From NCBI GenBank assembly GCA_038209965.1, contig JBBQXF010000013.1, positions 1 to 56,132 of the forward strand: a stretch of 56,132 nucleotides of DNA, read 5' to 3'. The DNA comes from JALONO01 sp038209965. GTDB taxonomy: Bacteria > Bacteroidota > Bacteroidia > Cytophagales > Thermoflexibacteraceae. Positions 33,981-42,745 of this stretch are shown in pieces (within the stretch, counting starts at the first letter, position 1; every line of letters begins with the position of its first letter). The position numbers and the translations under genes are program-made. The notes beneath the pieces were generated by a model. That model worked only from the letters and a program-made list of their open reading frames with translations. It searched no databases and was not told the DNA's origin.

Positions 33981-35210
33981 ATGACCAACAACCTTGTAAT
34001 TGAAGATAAATTTGCGGGCATCCAACGCCGGGCCACTTTGGATCACTTTGAAAGTCCAGATTTTTATCAACTGGATGATCTGTTGACCGAAGAACAATTG
34101 ATGGTGCGGCAAGCGACCCGCGATTTTGTGAAGCGCGAGATCAGCCCGATCATTGAAGACTGCTGTCAAAAAAACCTGTTCCCCTCCTACATTGTCCGCA
34201 AATTTGGCGAAGTGGGGGCTTTCGGGCCCACCATCCCCGAGGAATACGGTGGGGGCGGACTCGATTACATTTCTTACGGCCTGATGATGCAGGAGATTGA
34301 GCGCGGCGACTCGGGGATGCGCTCCACGGCTTCGGTACAAGGGTCGCTGGTGATGTTCCCGATCTACCAGTTTGGCTCGGAGGCCCAGCGGCGCAAGTAC
34401 CTGCCCAAGCTGGCCTCGGGCGAATGGCTGGGCTGCTTCGGCCTCACCGAACCCGACCACGGCTCCAATCCCAGCGGCATGATGACCAATTTCAAGGACA
34501 TGGGGGACTATTATTTGCTCAACGGAGCCAAAATGTGGATCTCCAATTCGCCCGAGGCCCAAGTGGCGGTCGTTTGGGCCAAAGACGAGGCCGGCCGGAT
34601 CCACGGCCTCATCGTGGAGCGCGGCATGGAGGGGTTCAGTACCCCCGAAATCCACCAAAAATGGTCGTTGCGGGCCAGTTGCACCGGCGAGCTGGTGTTT
34701 GACAACGTGCGCGTGCCCAAAGAAAACCTGTTGCCCAACAAAAGTGGACTGGGTGCGCCCATGATGTGCCTCGATAGTGCCCGCTACGGCATTGCTTGGG
34801 GAGCCACAGGCGCGGCCATGGACTGCTACGAAACGGCCCGCCGCTACTCCATTGAGCGCATCCAATTTGGCAAACCCATCGGTGGGTTTCAGTTGCAGCA
34901 AAAGAAATTGGCGGAAATGCTCACCGAGATCACCAAGGCCCAGTTGCTCAACTGGCGGCTGGGTGTGCTGAAAAACGAAGGCAAAGCTACTACCGCGCAA
35001 ATCTCGCTGGCCAAGCGCAACAATGTGGCCATGGCGCTCGACATAGCCCGCGAGGCCCGGCAGATGCTCGGTGGCATGGGCATCACGGGCGAGTACCCAA
35101 TCATGCGCCACAGCATGAACTTGGAGTCGGTGGTCACTTACGAGGGCACGCACGACATCCACTTGCTCATCTTGGGCAAAGAAATCACCGGGATCCAGGC
35201 ATTTGTCTAA
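33981..35210 (+). CDS. gcdH: Glutaryl-CoA dehydrogenase-like acyl-CoA dehydrogenase
   Basis: 409-aa flavoenzyme that oxidises and decarboxylates glutaryl-CoA to crotonyl-CoA in lysine/tryptophan degradation. The block RSTASVQGSLVM and GCFGLTEPDHGSNPSGM are characteristic of GcdH rather than other acyl-CoA dehydrogenases. The catalytic base Glu is in VTYEGTHDIH (E388). FAD-binding segments WISNSPEAQVAVVWAK and QMLGGMGITGEY are present. Length is normal and no targeting sequence is seen. It stands alone with a candidate -7 box upstream and a strong bidirectional terminator 52 bases after the stop. Confidence 0.9.
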   Translation: MTNNLVIEDKFAGIQRRATLDHFESPDFYQLDDLLTEEQLMVRQATRDFVKREISPIIEDCCQKNLFPSYIVRKFGEVGAFGPTIPEEYGGGGLDYISYGLMMQEIERGDSGMRSTASVQGSLVMFPIYQFGSEAQRRKYLPKLASGEWLGCFGLTEPDHGSNPSGMMTNFKDMGDYYLLNGAKMWISNSPEAQVAVVWAKDEAGRIHGLIVERGMEGFSTPEIHQKWSLRASCTGELVFDNVRVPKENLLPNKSGLGAPMMCLDSARYGIAWGATGAAMDCYETARRYSIERIQFGKPIGGFQLQQKKLAEMLTEITKAQLLNWRLGVLKNEGKATTAQISLAKRNNVAMALDIAREARQMLGGMGITGEYPIMRHSMNLESVVTYEGTHDIHLLILGKEITGIQAFV

Positions 35211-35261
35211 ATCGAGGTGGCGAACCGGTCGGACTCGCGTTTCACCGCCCATCGGGAACCA

Positions 35262-35305
35262 AAAAACCAGCCCCCCGGATCTACAGATCCGGGGGGCTGG
35301 TTTTT
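35262..35305. terminator. Strong bidirectional terminator between gcdH and clpP
   Basis: Arms of 21 bases pair perfectly around a two-base centre: AAAAACCAGCCCCCCGGATC plus T, then AC, then the exact complement. The A-run on one side and T-run on the other make it work for both convergent genes. It is the longest perfect stem I found in the window. Confidence 0.92.
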
Positions 35306-35335
35306 GTTTGGCGAGAGCCGGGTCAGTTCGTGGGC

Positions 35336-35950
35336 CTAGAGCTTGCTGATCACGGCATCCACAATCCCGTAGCCCACCGATTCTTCGGCATCCATCCAAT
35401 AATCACGGTCAAAATCTTTCATGATTTTTTCAATGGACTGACCGCAATTTTCGGCCAGGATCCGGGCGCCCATCTGCTTGGTTTTTTCAATCTGGCGGGC
35501 CTGGATTTCAATGTCCACCGACCGGGCCTGAAAATAGCCCCCGATACTGGGCTGGTGGATCATCACTTCGCCACTGGGGTAAATGAACCGGCGGCCTTTG
35601 GCACCCCCAGACAGCAAGATGCTGCCCATTGAAGCGGCCAGCCCCATGCACACTGTCGAGATGGGCGACTTGATCAACTGCATGGTATCGTACACCACCA
35701 TGCCCGAAGTGACCATGCCACCGGGGCTGTTGATGTAGAGCGTGATCTCCTCGCCCGGCTTATCGGCATCGAGGTAGAGCAGCCGATCCACCACATACTT
35801 GGCCGAATCGTCATCTACCACCCCCCAGAAGAACACCTTGCGTTGCTCCAGGAATTTTTTGTCAAATACGCGGCCCCCAATCATGTTTTCCACAATGCTT
35901 GGGATGGGCATTTCAGGCTCATCGCTGAAATATCGTTGGGATTTGTTCAT
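35336..35950 (-). CDS. clpP: ClpP protease subunit (first of tandem pair)
   Basis: 204-aa serine protease subunit of the Clp system, which degrades unfolded or tagged proteins when loaded by ClpX or ClpA-type ATPases. The catalytic triad is S107 in GLAASMGS, H132 in MIHQPS and D183 in DRDYWM. The segment after the His reads IGGYFQARSVDIEIQARQI, longer in aromatic residues than the usual GGxxGQAxDIxI. It lies 33 bases downstream of a second clpP on the same strand, so the two are probably co-expressed. Neither tig nor clpX is adjacent. Confidence 0.93.
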   Translation of the reverse strand: MNKSQRYFSDEPEMPIPSIVENMIGGRVFDKKFLEQRKVFFWGVVDDDSAKYVVDRLLYLDADKPGEEITLYINSPGGMVTSGMVVYDTMQLIKSPISTVCMGLAASMGSILLSGGAKGRRFIYPSGEVMIHQPSIGGYFQARSVDIEIQARQIEKTKQMGARILAENCGQSIEKIMKDFDRDYWMDAEESVGYGIVDAVISKL

Positions 35951-35983
35951 TGCCGATGTTGGTAAAAATAGAAGGTGGTAAAA

Positions 35984-36664
35984 TTACTGTTTCTTGGGGC
36001 GGCCCAGCACTTCATCGATCAGGCCGTATTCTTTGGCTTCGCCCGATGACATCCAGTAGTCGCGGTCCGAGTCTTCTTTGATCTGATCAAAGGTTTTGCC
36101 CGTGTGCTGGGCCAATATCTCATACAGTTCATGGCGCACTTTTACTATCTGTTTGGCCGAGATCTGGATGTCGGAGGCTTGCCCGCCCGCTGCGCCGCTC
36201 GGCTGATGGATCATTACCCGTGAGTGGGGCAGGCCGGAGCGCTTGCCCGGGTGGCCGGCACTGAGCAACACCGCGCCCATCGAGGCGGCCATGCCCGTGC
36301 ACACCGTAGAAATGTCGGGTGACACAATCTGCATGGTGTCATAAATGGCCAGACCGGCATACACCGACCCGCCGGGGCTGTTGATGTACATGATCACGTC
36401 CTTGGTAGGATCGGTGGACTGCATGAAAAGCAACTGCGCAACCACAATGTTGGCTACTTCGTCACCAATGGGCACCCCCAAAAAGATGATGCGATCCTTC
36501 ATCAGGCGGGAGAAAACATCCATGGAAATAATGTTCATGGCGCGCTCCTCGATGATCATCGGGGTGAAATTAGTAATGCCGGTACCCATGTACTGGTCGA
36601 CGGTAAGGCCGTTGAGGCCCTGGCCCTTGACCGCAAACTTGCGAAATTCCTGACCGTAGTCCAT
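35984..36664 (-). CDS. clpP: ClpP protease subunit (second of tandem pair)
   Basis: 226-aa ClpP paralogue with a complete triad: S128 in GMAASMGA, H153 in MIHQPSG and D202 in DRDYWM. It carries the canonical GGQASDIQISAKQI handle segment. The first 33 residues form an N-terminal extension that may be a propeptide. It differs enough from the downstream ClpP that a mixed ClpP1P2 tetradecamer, or two separate rings, is plausible. It is the first gene of the pair, with a 401-base region upstream holding the promoter. Confidence 0.93.
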   Translation of the reverse strand: MDYGQEFRKFAVKGQGLNGLTVDQYMGTGITNFTPMIIEERAMNIISMDVFSRLMKDRIIFLGVPIGDEVANIVVAQLLFMQSTDPTKDVIMYINSPGGSVYAGLAIYDTMQIVSPDISTVCTGMAASMGAVLLSAGHPGKRSGLPHSRVMIHQPSGAAGGQASDIQISAKQIVKVRHELYEILAQHTGKTFDQIKEDSDRDYWMSSGEAKEYGLIDEVLGRPKKQ

Positions 36665-37065
36665 AAGATGCAGTTTAAGAGAATTGATGTTGCCAAATTA
36701 ACCAAAACTTTACCACACCACCAAAATCTGACAGAAAGGCGCAAAATGGCTGGTTGCCTGACGGAATGGCGGGAGTCTGGCCATTTTACGCCTAGTTTGC
36801 CGATTAAACCCTTGCCGATTAACTGCAAAGTGGCCAAAGTGCGCAGGGGCCGTTGTAGGCAACGCTTTGCTAAAGCGGAGGTGGGAAGACACTTTTTACC
36901 TACTTGGGCGAAGGCTTTTGGGGCCGTTTCACGGCTGGAATGAGCCATCAACCTCCGGTGGCCCAAAACTTGGCCACTGGACAAATTATGGTCCGCCAAC
37001 GCACTGCTTTTCACTTAACTTTTGTACATTAGAGCATATTTTCAAACAGACAGTTCAACCAACAG
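36665..37065. other. 401-base divergent gap between clpP pair and superoxide dismutase
   Basis: It must contain promoters for both flanking units. No gene or strong hairpin is seen. A TTAACTTTTG string at about 37015 is one base longer than the TAnnTTTG box and was not accepted as a promoter. Confidence 0.4.
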
Positions 37066-37770
37066 ATGAAAAAGCGCGATTTTTTGAAAACCTTGGGCCT
37101 CACTGCGGCGGCCGTCACTTTGTCCCCATTGGCCAACGCCTGGGATCGGCCAGCGGTCGACGAGTTCACTTTGCCCCCCTTGCCCTATGCCTATGATGCA
37201 CTGGAGCCCCATTTTGATAAAATGACGATGGAAATCCACCATTCGCGGCACCATAAAGGCTATGTCACCAAGCTCAACGAGGCCCTGGCCGGCAAGCCCC
37301 AAGCCAGTATGACCATTGAGAAGCTCTTGGCCGCCGTGAAACCCGACGAACTGGCCGTGCGCAACAACGGGGGTGGGCATTTCAACCACAGTCTTTTCTG
37401 GACATTGCTGGCCCCGTCCAGCCCCTTCGTGGCCACTAGCAAGGTGGGCGCGGCCATTATTGGTCAATTTGGCAGTTTGGAGGCTTTCCAGAAAACTTTT
37501 GCGGGGGCGGCCACCGGCCAGTTTGGGTCGGGCTGGGCTTGGCTGGCCACCGACGGCAAGAAACTTTCGGTGTTTGGCACTCCCAACCAAGACAATCCGC
37601 TCATGGCCAAAATCTATCCCCAGTACAAGAATCAACGCCCCCTGCTGGCGCTCGATGTGTGGGAGCACGCCTACTACCTCAAGTACCAGAACAAACGGGC
37701 CGACTACGTGGCTGCGTTCTGGAACGTGGTCAATTGGGCCGAAGTGGAGAAGCGGTTCGTGACCAAATAG
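37066..37770 (+). CDS. Exported Fe/Mn superoxide dismutase
   Basis: 234-aa enzyme that converts superoxide to peroxide and oxygen. The metal ligands are H58 in MEIHHSRHHKGYV, H108 in FNHSLFW, and D197 and H201 in LDVWEHAYY. GSGWAWL and GTPNQDNPLM match the Fe/Mn family; which metal is used cannot be decided. Residues 1-25 are unusual: MKKRDFLKTLGLTAAAV resembles a Tat signal with KR in place of RR, followed by LSPLANA. The enzyme is therefore probably exported to the periplasm, unlike the common cytoplasmic form. It is monocistronic by position. Confidence 0.92.
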   Translation: MKKRDFLKTLGLTAAAVTLSPLANAWDRPAVDEFTLPPLPYAYDALEPHFDKMTMEIHHSRHHKGYVTKLNEALAGKPQASMTIEKLLAAVKPDELAVRNNGGGHFNHSLFWTLLAPSSPFVATSKVGAAIIGQFGSLEAFQKTFAGAATGQFGSGWAWLATDGKKLSVFGTPNQDNPLMAKIYPQYKNQRPLLALDVWEHAYYLKYQNKRADYVAAFWNVVNWAEVEKRFVTK

Positions 37771-37846
37771 CCCACTAGGGTTTGGCCAGTTTAGGCACAG
37801 GGTGGGATCCGACGGGGAAGAAGTGCTTCGCCGAAAGAAACCGCCC

Positions 37847-38305
37847 TCAAATCCCCAATTGGGCCCGGATCTGCCCGATCACGCGGGCTTCAGCGGCTGA
37901 TGTTTCCTCCGCCGCATCGGCAAACAGGTAGAGTGCTTCCAACACCGTTTCCTTGATTTGGGGCATTTCGGCCAGATAACGGGCCAGTGTTTCCATGAAG
38001 GGGGCCTGCCACTGGTGATCGTGTTGGAGCAGGTAATTCAGGTCGGTGGTGAATTGCTGTTGGAGCAGGGCGCGGGCTTCGCGGTCGGGCAGTTCTTGGT
38101 CGAACGTGTCGGCCATGGCCTTGGCGATAAATGTGACAAAGATCACTTCCTCGTCCTGCAAATGTTCATCGGCGTTCACTACCAGCAGCACCGGAAAAAA
38201 AGTGAGCAAAGTAATAAATTGCTCGCGGGGCAGGGCAGAACCCGCCTGCGGCTGATATTGGGCGTGCAGCCGCGAAATGGAGTCGTTGAGTTGGGTAGAG
38301 GCCAT
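37847..38305 (-). CDS. Small helical protein, TerB-like by weak resemblance
   Basis: 152-aa all-helical acidic protein starting at the ATG at 38305 (the frame runs 12 codons further upstream). The stretch LLVVNADEHLQDEEVIFV is reminiscent of the metal-binding helix of TerB-like domains, and a conserved-looking ETVLEALYLFADAAEE follows. I cannot confirm the family by eye. No signal peptide or membrane segment is seen. It is divergent from the DUF1573 gene over about 70 bases and convergent with superoxide dismutase. Confidence 0.5.
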   Translation of the reverse strand: MASTQLNDSISRLHAQYQPQAGSALPREQFITLLTFFPVLLVVNADEHLQDEEVIFVTFIAKAMADTFDQELPDREARALLQQQFTTDLNYLLQHDHQWQAPFMETLARYLAEMPQIKETVLEALYLFADAAEETSAAEARVIGQIRAQLGI

Positions 38306-38377
38306 CGGTTGGGGGTTGGCACTGTGGCGAAATTGATGCAAATTTGCCGCAAAGTTTGGCGAAATTCAACAATGTAC

Positions 38378-38791
38378 ATGAAAAAGAATGTTGGCTGGTG
38401 GTTTGGTTGGGTCTGCTTTATGGCCACTTCCGCCTTTGCCCAAAACAGCCCCGCCCAGCCGGATCCGTTTTTGCCCTACCTGAATTTTTTGGTCACCGAG
38501 CACAATTTTGGGATCATCCAACCGGGCACAGTAGTGGAGTTCACTTTCAAATTTACGAACACGGGCAAAACCCCGCTTTTGCTCGCCAATGTGCGCACTA
38601 CCTGCGGCTGCACGGCCATCGAATGGACGCGTACGCCCGTGGCCCCCGGTGAGCGGGGGTTCGTTACTGCTCGCTTCGATACCTCGGGCAAGTCGGGCCA
38701 GCAGCACAAAGTGATCACGGTGATTTCAAATGCGGCCAACGAGCAGCAACGGATTTTGATCCGCGCCAAAGTGGGGGCCAGCGCTCCCTGA
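38378..38791 (+). CDS. DUF1573 exported protein
   Basis: 137-aa exported protein. A signal peptide covers about 1-20 (MKKNVGWWFGWVCFMATSA). The mature part is an immunoglobulin-like DUF1573 domain with the hallmark VRTTCGCTAIEW and a nearby TEHNFGIIQPGTVVEF start. Such proteins are very common in Bacteroidota, yet no function is established. I chose the ATG at 38378; another ATG lies two codons upstream. The much longer open frame upstream is a shadow of the opposite-strand gene. Confidence 0.88.
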   Translation: MKKNVGWWFGWVCFMATSAFAQNSPAQPDPFLPYLNFLVTEHNFGIIQPGTVVEFTFKFTNTGKTPLLLANVRTTCGCTAIEWTRTPVAPGERGFVTARFDTSGKSGQQHKVITVISNAANEQQRILIRAKVGASAP

Positions 38792-38828
38792 CCCTCGACG
38801 GTTTCATTTCCACTTTAGGCCCCGGCCC

Positions 38829-39704
38829 ATGCCAAAAATCAGGTTTATCCTCAACCCCATTTCAGGTGGTGCAAACGCGGGCCGCCAGCGCCAAGCGCGG
38901 GTGTCGGCATTCATCCAGCGGCACCAGCTCGATGCTGAGATAGCCCTCACCCAATATCCCAAGCACGCGACCACGCTGGCCCAAGCCGCAGTGGCCGACG
39001 GTTATGAACTGGTGGTGGCCGTGGGGGGCGATGGCACGCTGAACGAGGTCGCCCAGGTCTTGGTGAACCAGCCAGTCGATTTCGGACTGGTTCCCAGTGG
39101 CTCCGGCAATGGTTTTGCCCGGCACTTGGGCCTCCCCCTCGATTTTGACCAAGCATTGGCCGTGCTTCTGCGCGGGCAGATCCAGCGCGTGGACTCGGCA
39201 TTGGCCGGGGGAATCCCCTTTTTTAATGTTTTTGGTGCGGGGCTGGATGCAGAAATCGCCCAGCGGTTCAACCAGTCGCCCCAACGCGGGCCACTGCCAT
39301 ACTTCTGGTTGGGCTGGCAAACGTGGCGCAACTACCAGCCCCGAGTCTATGAGCTGGAACTGGACGGTCAAGCGGTTTATTCGTGCGAGGCTGCGCTGAT
39401 CTGTGTGGCCAATATCTCCCAATATGGCAACAATGCCCAGATCGCACCGGGGGCCGATATCACCGATGGCCAGCTCGATGTGGTGGCCATTCAGCAGCCC
39501 AACTTTGGGGCATCGATCCAGTTGGCGCGGCGGCTGTTTGCGGGATCGCTGCTCCAGCACCCCCTAGTATGGCACCGGCGGGCATCGACAGTGCGGATCA
39601 GTCTGCCCAAGGGGGCCGCCGCCCACACCGATGGCGAACTCCACGACTTTGGCCAAACGGTGGAAATCAACTGTTTGCCCCAAAGCTTGCGTGTACGGGT
39701 GTGA
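38829..39704 (+). CDS. Diacylglycerol/lipid kinase-family protein (YegS/BmrU type)
   Basis: 291-aa kinase of the DAGK catalytic family that phosphorylates lipids such as diacylglycerol with ATP. The N-terminal ILNPISGG at about 7-14 and the nucleotide motif VVAVGGDGTLNEVAQ near 63-77 are diagnostic. GLVPSGSGNGFARHLGLP follows. The C-terminal half is the beta-sandwich domain with a late HTDGE motif. There is no membrane segment, so it acts at the inner face of the membrane. It lies 37 bases after DUF1573 on the same strand, so co-transcription is possible. Confidence 0.9.
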   Translation: MPKIRFILNPISGGANAGRQRQARVSAFIQRHQLDAEIALTQYPKHATTLAQAAVADGYELVVAVGGDGTLNEVAQVLVNQPVDFGLVPSGSGNGFARHLGLPLDFDQALAVLLRGQIQRVDSALAGGIPFFNVFGAGLDAEIAQRFNQSPQRGPLPYFWLGWQTWRNYQPRVYELELDGQAVYSCEAALICVANISQYGNNAQIAPGADITDGQLDVVAIQQPNFGASIQLARRLFAGSLLQHPLVWHRRASTVRISLPKGAAAHTDGELHDFGQTVEINCLPQSLRVRV

Positions 39705-39837
39705 CCGGGCTATCGGTCGGGAGCATCGGTGCCCGGAAATTGCTTGGGGCCAACCACTTGCGGTTGTGCCAAGCCCTTTGCCAGCTTTGGCCAAAGGCCG
39801 TAAGCAACTGATGCGAGCGAATGGATTGACCAAATGC

Positions 39838-39872
39838 AAAATTCCCGGCCAGCAATGCGCCAGACCGGGAAT
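39838..39872 (-). terminator. Terminator after the MFS permease
   Basis: On the minus strand ATTCCCGG pairs with CCGGGAAT around a partly paired loop and is followed by TTTTG. It lies 24 bases after the permease stop. Confidence 0.6.
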
Positions 39873-39895
39873 GATTGCCCACCCAAAAGGGTTGT

Positions 39896-41089
39896 TTAGT
39901 CTGTCGCCGCGGTTTTATTGTCGCGGAAGGCCACAATGAACAGCACCAGCACAACGGCTGCAATGCCCGCTGGCACCAGCCAAATGCTGGCCCAGTCCTT
40001 GACCCCGTTGCTGGTGTACATGGCCGTCACTTTGCCCGCCAGGATGGACCCGATGAACATCCCGATCCCATACGTGGCCAGTGAGATCAGCCCTTGGGCC
40101 TGCGATTTGATCTTGGTTCCTGCTTTATTATCGGTATAAATTTGTCCTGTGACAAAGAAAAAGTCGAAGCACACTCCGTGCAGCAAGATCGCGACATAAA
40201 ACATCCATTCGCCCCCGCCAGCATCGCCGTAAGCAAAGCAAGCAAAACGCACAATCCAAGCCACTAACCCAGTAACAAGCATCCATTTGACCCCCAAACG
40301 CACAAAAGCCAAGGGAATGAGCAACATAAAGAACACTTCGGAGGCTTGGCCGAGCGACATTTTATTTTCCACATTGGTCATGCCCGCGTCGGTGAGTGAG
40401 GGATTGGCCATTGCATAATAAAAAGAAAGCGGGATACAGATCAGGATCGAGGAGACAAAAAAGATGGCGAAAGAACGATCGCGGAACAGCACAAAAGCAT
40501 CGGCCCCGATAATTTCGGCAAAACCGGTCGGGCCTTTGGCCGTGGGCGGCGTATCGGGCAAGAAGAAGGAAAAGAGCCCGAGCAGAACGGCCGATATCAT
40601 CGCGATTTGGAAAATGGCCACCTGATCGCCCACGCCCCAGAAGCCCACAAGGTTGGTGACGGCGATCCACGCCACCGTGCCCATTACCCGGATGGCGGGA
40701 AACTCCTTTTCGGGGTTGTTCATTTGCCGCATGGAAATGGAACTGGTGAGCGAAATGCAGGGCGCAAAGCTGAGGCAATAAACTAGCATGACCCAATAAA
40801 ATGTATCAGGATCTTTGACTTGGGTGAGCCAGAACAGCAGGGCCGCCCCCAGCAAATTGAGCACGCCCAGCACCTTTTGGGCCGCAAAATAGCGGTCGGC
40901 GATCATCCCGACAAAGAAGGGCGCAGCAATCATGGCCACCGAAAAGGCCGCGTAGGCACTGCCCACCTGATCGCCAGTGGCCGAAAGCTGGGTGAAAAGA
41001 TATTTGCTCATTTGGCCATACCAAGCTCCCCAGACAAAGAACTGGAGGAACATCATGGCCGAAAGTTGAAACCGTAGTGTATTGTTCAT
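39896..41089 (-). CDS. MFS nucleoside/sugar permease (NupG-like)
   Basis: 397-aa membrane transporter with about 12 hydrophobic helices, resembling the nucleoside:proton symporter group of the major facilitator superfamily. The N-terminus reads LRFQLSAMMFLQFFVWGAWY and a GMIADRYFA loop follows the second helix, as in NupG/XapB. The ATG at 41089 is chosen; upstream codons do not look coding. In Bacteroidota such permeases often lie in sugar clusters, and here it is divergent from uxaB across a 129-base gap. It may therefore carry a uronate or related sugar rather than a nucleoside; that is an inference. Confidence 0.82.
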   Translation of the reverse strand: MNNTLRFQLSAMMFLQFFVWGAWYGQMSKYLFTQLSATGDQVGSAYAAFSVAMIAAPFFVGMIADRYFAAQKVLGVLNLLGAALLFWLTQVKDPDTFYWVMLVYCLSFAPCISLTSSISMRQMNNPEKEFPAIRVMGTVAWIAVTNLVGFWGVGDQVAIFQIAMISAVLLGLFSFFLPDTPPTAKGPTGFAEIIGADAFVLFRDRSFAIFFVSSILICIPLSFYYAMANPSLTDAGMTNVENKMSLGQASEVFFMLLIPLAFVRLGVKWMLVTGLVAWIVRFACFAYGDAGGGEWMFYVAILLHGVCFDFFFVTGQIYTDNKAGTKIKSQAQGLISLATYGIGMFIGSILAGKVTAMYTSNGVKDWASIWLVPAGIAAVVLVLFIVAFRDNKTAATD

Positions 41090-41218
41090 GAGAGTAGTTT
41101 TCACTTTGACTGCCGGGCAAAGTAGGCAAAAACTGGGATAACTCAAATAATCGGCGGGGCAAAAAAGTAGTTAATTTCTTATTATCATTGCAGCCGTGGT
41201 TGTTATTGGCCATTTTTT

Positions 41219-42646
41219 ATGATGCAAACCCTTCGTTTACAGTCCCATCCGGCATTGGCCGCCACTCAATTGCCCGAAAAAATCCTCCAATTTGGCACGG
41301 GGGTGCTGCTGCGTGGCCTTATCGACTATTACGTTGACAAAGCAAACCGCCAGCAACTTTTTAACGGGCGCGTGCTGGTGGTCAAATCCACGGCGGGCAG
41401 CGCCGCCGATTTTGAAGCGCAAGACAATCTCTATACCCAATGCCTGCGGGGGTATGAGCAAGGTCAATATGTAGAAGAAACAGTCATCAATACGGCCATT
41501 GCCCGGGTGTTGTCGGCCAACGATCACTGGGATGAGATAATGCTGGCGGCCAGCCGGCCCGAACTGGAAATCGTGGTCTCCAACACGACCGAAGTGGGCC
41601 TGCAATACGTGGAAGAGAGTATTTTTCAACGGCCGCCCACTTCGTTCCCCGCCAAACTGACCGCCGTGCTCTATGCCCGCTACCAACTGGGGGCCAAGGG
41701 GCTGGTCATTATTCCGACCGAACTGATTCCCGGCAATGGCCCGCTACTGGCTCAACTGGTGATCCAATTGGCCAACTTCAACCAACTTGGCAACGCCTTT
41801 ATCGACTGGGTAAAACGGGAGAATATTTTTTGCAGTTCGCTGGTGGATCGGATAGTGCCCGGCACGCCCAAACCGGACGAACTGGCCCAGCAATGGACTC
41901 AACTGGGCTATGTGGATCGGCTGCTGATCCACTCGGAGGTCTATGGGTTGTGGGCTATCGAAGGTGATGAGCAGGTGGCCAAGGTCCTGTCGTTTGCCCA
42001 AGCGGATGCGGGGGTGGTCATTGCCCCGGACATTGCCCACTACCGCGAGCGCAAGCTCCGCCTGCTCAACGGCACGCACACCTTGAGCGTATGCCTCGGC
42101 TATCTCCGGGGGCACAATACCGTGCTGGAATGTATGCAAGACCCAGAAATGGCCGATTTTTTCCAGACGGTCATGGTCAAAGAAATTGTCCCCACCCTGC
42201 CTTCGGGCACGCCCGAGGGCAATTTAGCCTTTGCCAACGACGTATTGGATCGCTTTCGCAACCCCGCCATTGTACATTATTTGCTCAATATCACCTTGCA
42301 GGCCACCTCCAAGATGAAAATGCGGAATGTGCCCACCCTGTTGCGCCAAGTGGAAAAGTTTGGCCAAGTGCCGCCTTTTATGGCCAGGGGATTTGCGGCC
42401 TACCTGCGCTTCATGAAAGCAGAAACCCACGAAAATGGTCAATATTTTGGGCGGCGCGGCAGTGACACCTACCCGATCCGAGATGACAGTGCGGCCTATT
42501 TCCATACGGCATGGCGGGCCAACCCCGATCCGGCCGCGCTGGTGGCGGCCGTCGGATCCAATGACCAACTGTGGGGAACCGACTTGACCCTGCTCCCCGG
42601 CTTTTTGGGGCAAGTAACGGAAGAACTGCACGGCTTGATGGGTTGA
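41219..42646 (+). CDS. uxaB: Tagaturonate reductase
   Basis: 475-aa NAD-dependent long-chain polyol dehydrogenase that interconverts tagaturonate and altronate in galacturonate breakdown. The nucleotide-binding segment ILQFGTGVLLRG is near residue 22. The substrate site is marked by IVVSNTTEVGL and the catalytic Lys region RERKLRLLNGTHTLSV, with ANDVLDRFRNP near 340. Length fits UxaB (about 480). No uxaA, uxaC or kdg genes lie within the window, so the pathway is dispersed. It begins at ATG 41219 (another ATG follows directly) and is divergent from the permease. Confidence 0.88.
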   Translation: MMQTLRLQSHPALAATQLPEKILQFGTGVLLRGLIDYYVDKANRQQLFNGRVLVVKSTAGSAADFEAQDNLYTQCLRGYEQGQYVEETVINTAIARVLSANDHWDEIMLAASRPELEIVVSNTTEVGLQYVEESIFQRPPTSFPAKLTAVLYARYQLGAKGLVIIPTELIPGNGPLLAQLVIQLANFNQLGNAFIDWVKRENIFCSSLVDRIVPGTPKPDELAQQWTQLGYVDRLLIHSEVYGLWAIEGDEQVAKVLSFAQADAGVVIAPDIAHYRERKLRLLNGTHTLSVCLGYLRGHNTVLECMQDPEMADFFQTVMVKEIVPTLPSGTPEGNLAFANDVLDRFRNPAIVHYLLNITLQATSKMKMRNVPTLLRQVEKFGQVPPFMARGFAAYLRFMKAETHENGQYFGRRGSDTYPIRDDSAAYFHTAWRANPDPAALVAAVGSNDQLWGTDLTLLPGFLGQVTEELHGLMG

Positions 42647-42745
42647 GCGGCCCATTTTCATCGCAAGGTTCCTTTATCGTTAATTTATTGTTTATTTGCC
42701 CCATTTACAGGCTAAGCTGGAATCGTTAAACTTACTCGCTGCGTG

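Noticed and set aside
33570..35399. 609-aa open frame on the minus strand
   Set aside because: It is the antisense shadow of gcdH and the preceding gene. The plus-strand product has full family motifs, while this one has no recognisable domain.
37010..37030. TTAACTTTTG as a promoter for superoxide dismutase
   Set aside because: The spacing is one base too long for TAnnTTTG and there is no -33 partner.
37958..38377. Long upstream extension of the DUF1573 frame
   Set aside because: This part is antisense to the helical protein at 37847-38305, and the signal peptide starts only at 38378.
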